From Oscillatoriales cyanobacterium (GTDB lineage: Bacteria; Cyanobacteriota; Cyanobacteriia; CACIAM-69d), in contig RDXB01000029.1 in the NCBI GenBank assembly GCA_004292515.1, forward strand, positions 18,343-82,342: 64,000 nt of DNA. Reading direction: 5' to 3'. Positions 63,845 to 64,000 of this stretch are shown in pieces (within the stretch, counting starts at the first letter, position 1; the number at the start of each line of letters is the position of its first letter). The notes under the pieces are model-generated. The model saw only the letters and a program-made list of their open reading frames with translations, made no database searches and was not told the origin of the DNA. The translations under genes and the position numbers were made by a program.

Positions 63845-64000
63845 TACAGATTCTTGAAATTCACTGTTTAATTATGGAGTATCGCTAATCGCATTCCTAG
63901 AACCAAGTTTAAGGCTCGGAATGGTAGGTAGCATTTGTATTTATATAAATACAATTTAAGAAATATTTAAATACACCAAAACGATCCTGATCTATACTGT

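Noticed and set aside
1-64000. Very frequent GCGATCGC palindromes as possible regulatory sites
   Set aside because: HIP1 is a genome-wide cyanobacterial feature in both coding and non-coding DNA; not specific to any locus here.

Overview
This 64 kb window is chromosomal DNA from a cyanobacterium. The evidence is very frequent HIP1 octamers (GCGATCGC), an NtcA orthologue, a DUF3084 protein, an Hli protein, an SmtA-type metallothionein and XisH/XisI. The genus cannot be resolved from sequence alone. Most of the window is core metabolism: murE, idi2/fni, an NAD block (pncB, nadD, NrtR-like Nudix protein, nadE), moeA, xseB, pepA, def, lpxD and pgk, plus one tRNA-Ser(CGA). There is no rRNA, CRISPR array, prophage or complete IS element. 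Items most worth following up: (1) an APC-type amino-acid permease fused to a histidine kinase (37148-39682); (2) a PlsY-like membrane domain fused to an ATP-grasp/phospho-His dikinase resembling rifampin phosphotransferase (58399-61413), whose stop codon lies inside a 15-bp tandem repeat giving nine in-frame TAA codons and an antisense read-through of a convergent MerR gene; (3) several families of small TIR-bearing repeats, one with an AAGGGGCTTAAGCCCCTT palindrome whose variant copy stays palindromic by paired substitutions, and one chimeric copy; (4) unrelated short tandem repeats at many gene boundaries; (5) a papain-family protease with a ~110-residue Asp/Glu/Tyr/Ser tail; (6) a predicted SmtB-type operator in front of smtA; (7) a XisH/XisI, MNT and truncated-Uma2 accessory cluster at the right end. 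Functional calls come from motif recognition and remembered family knowledge; no searches were run.
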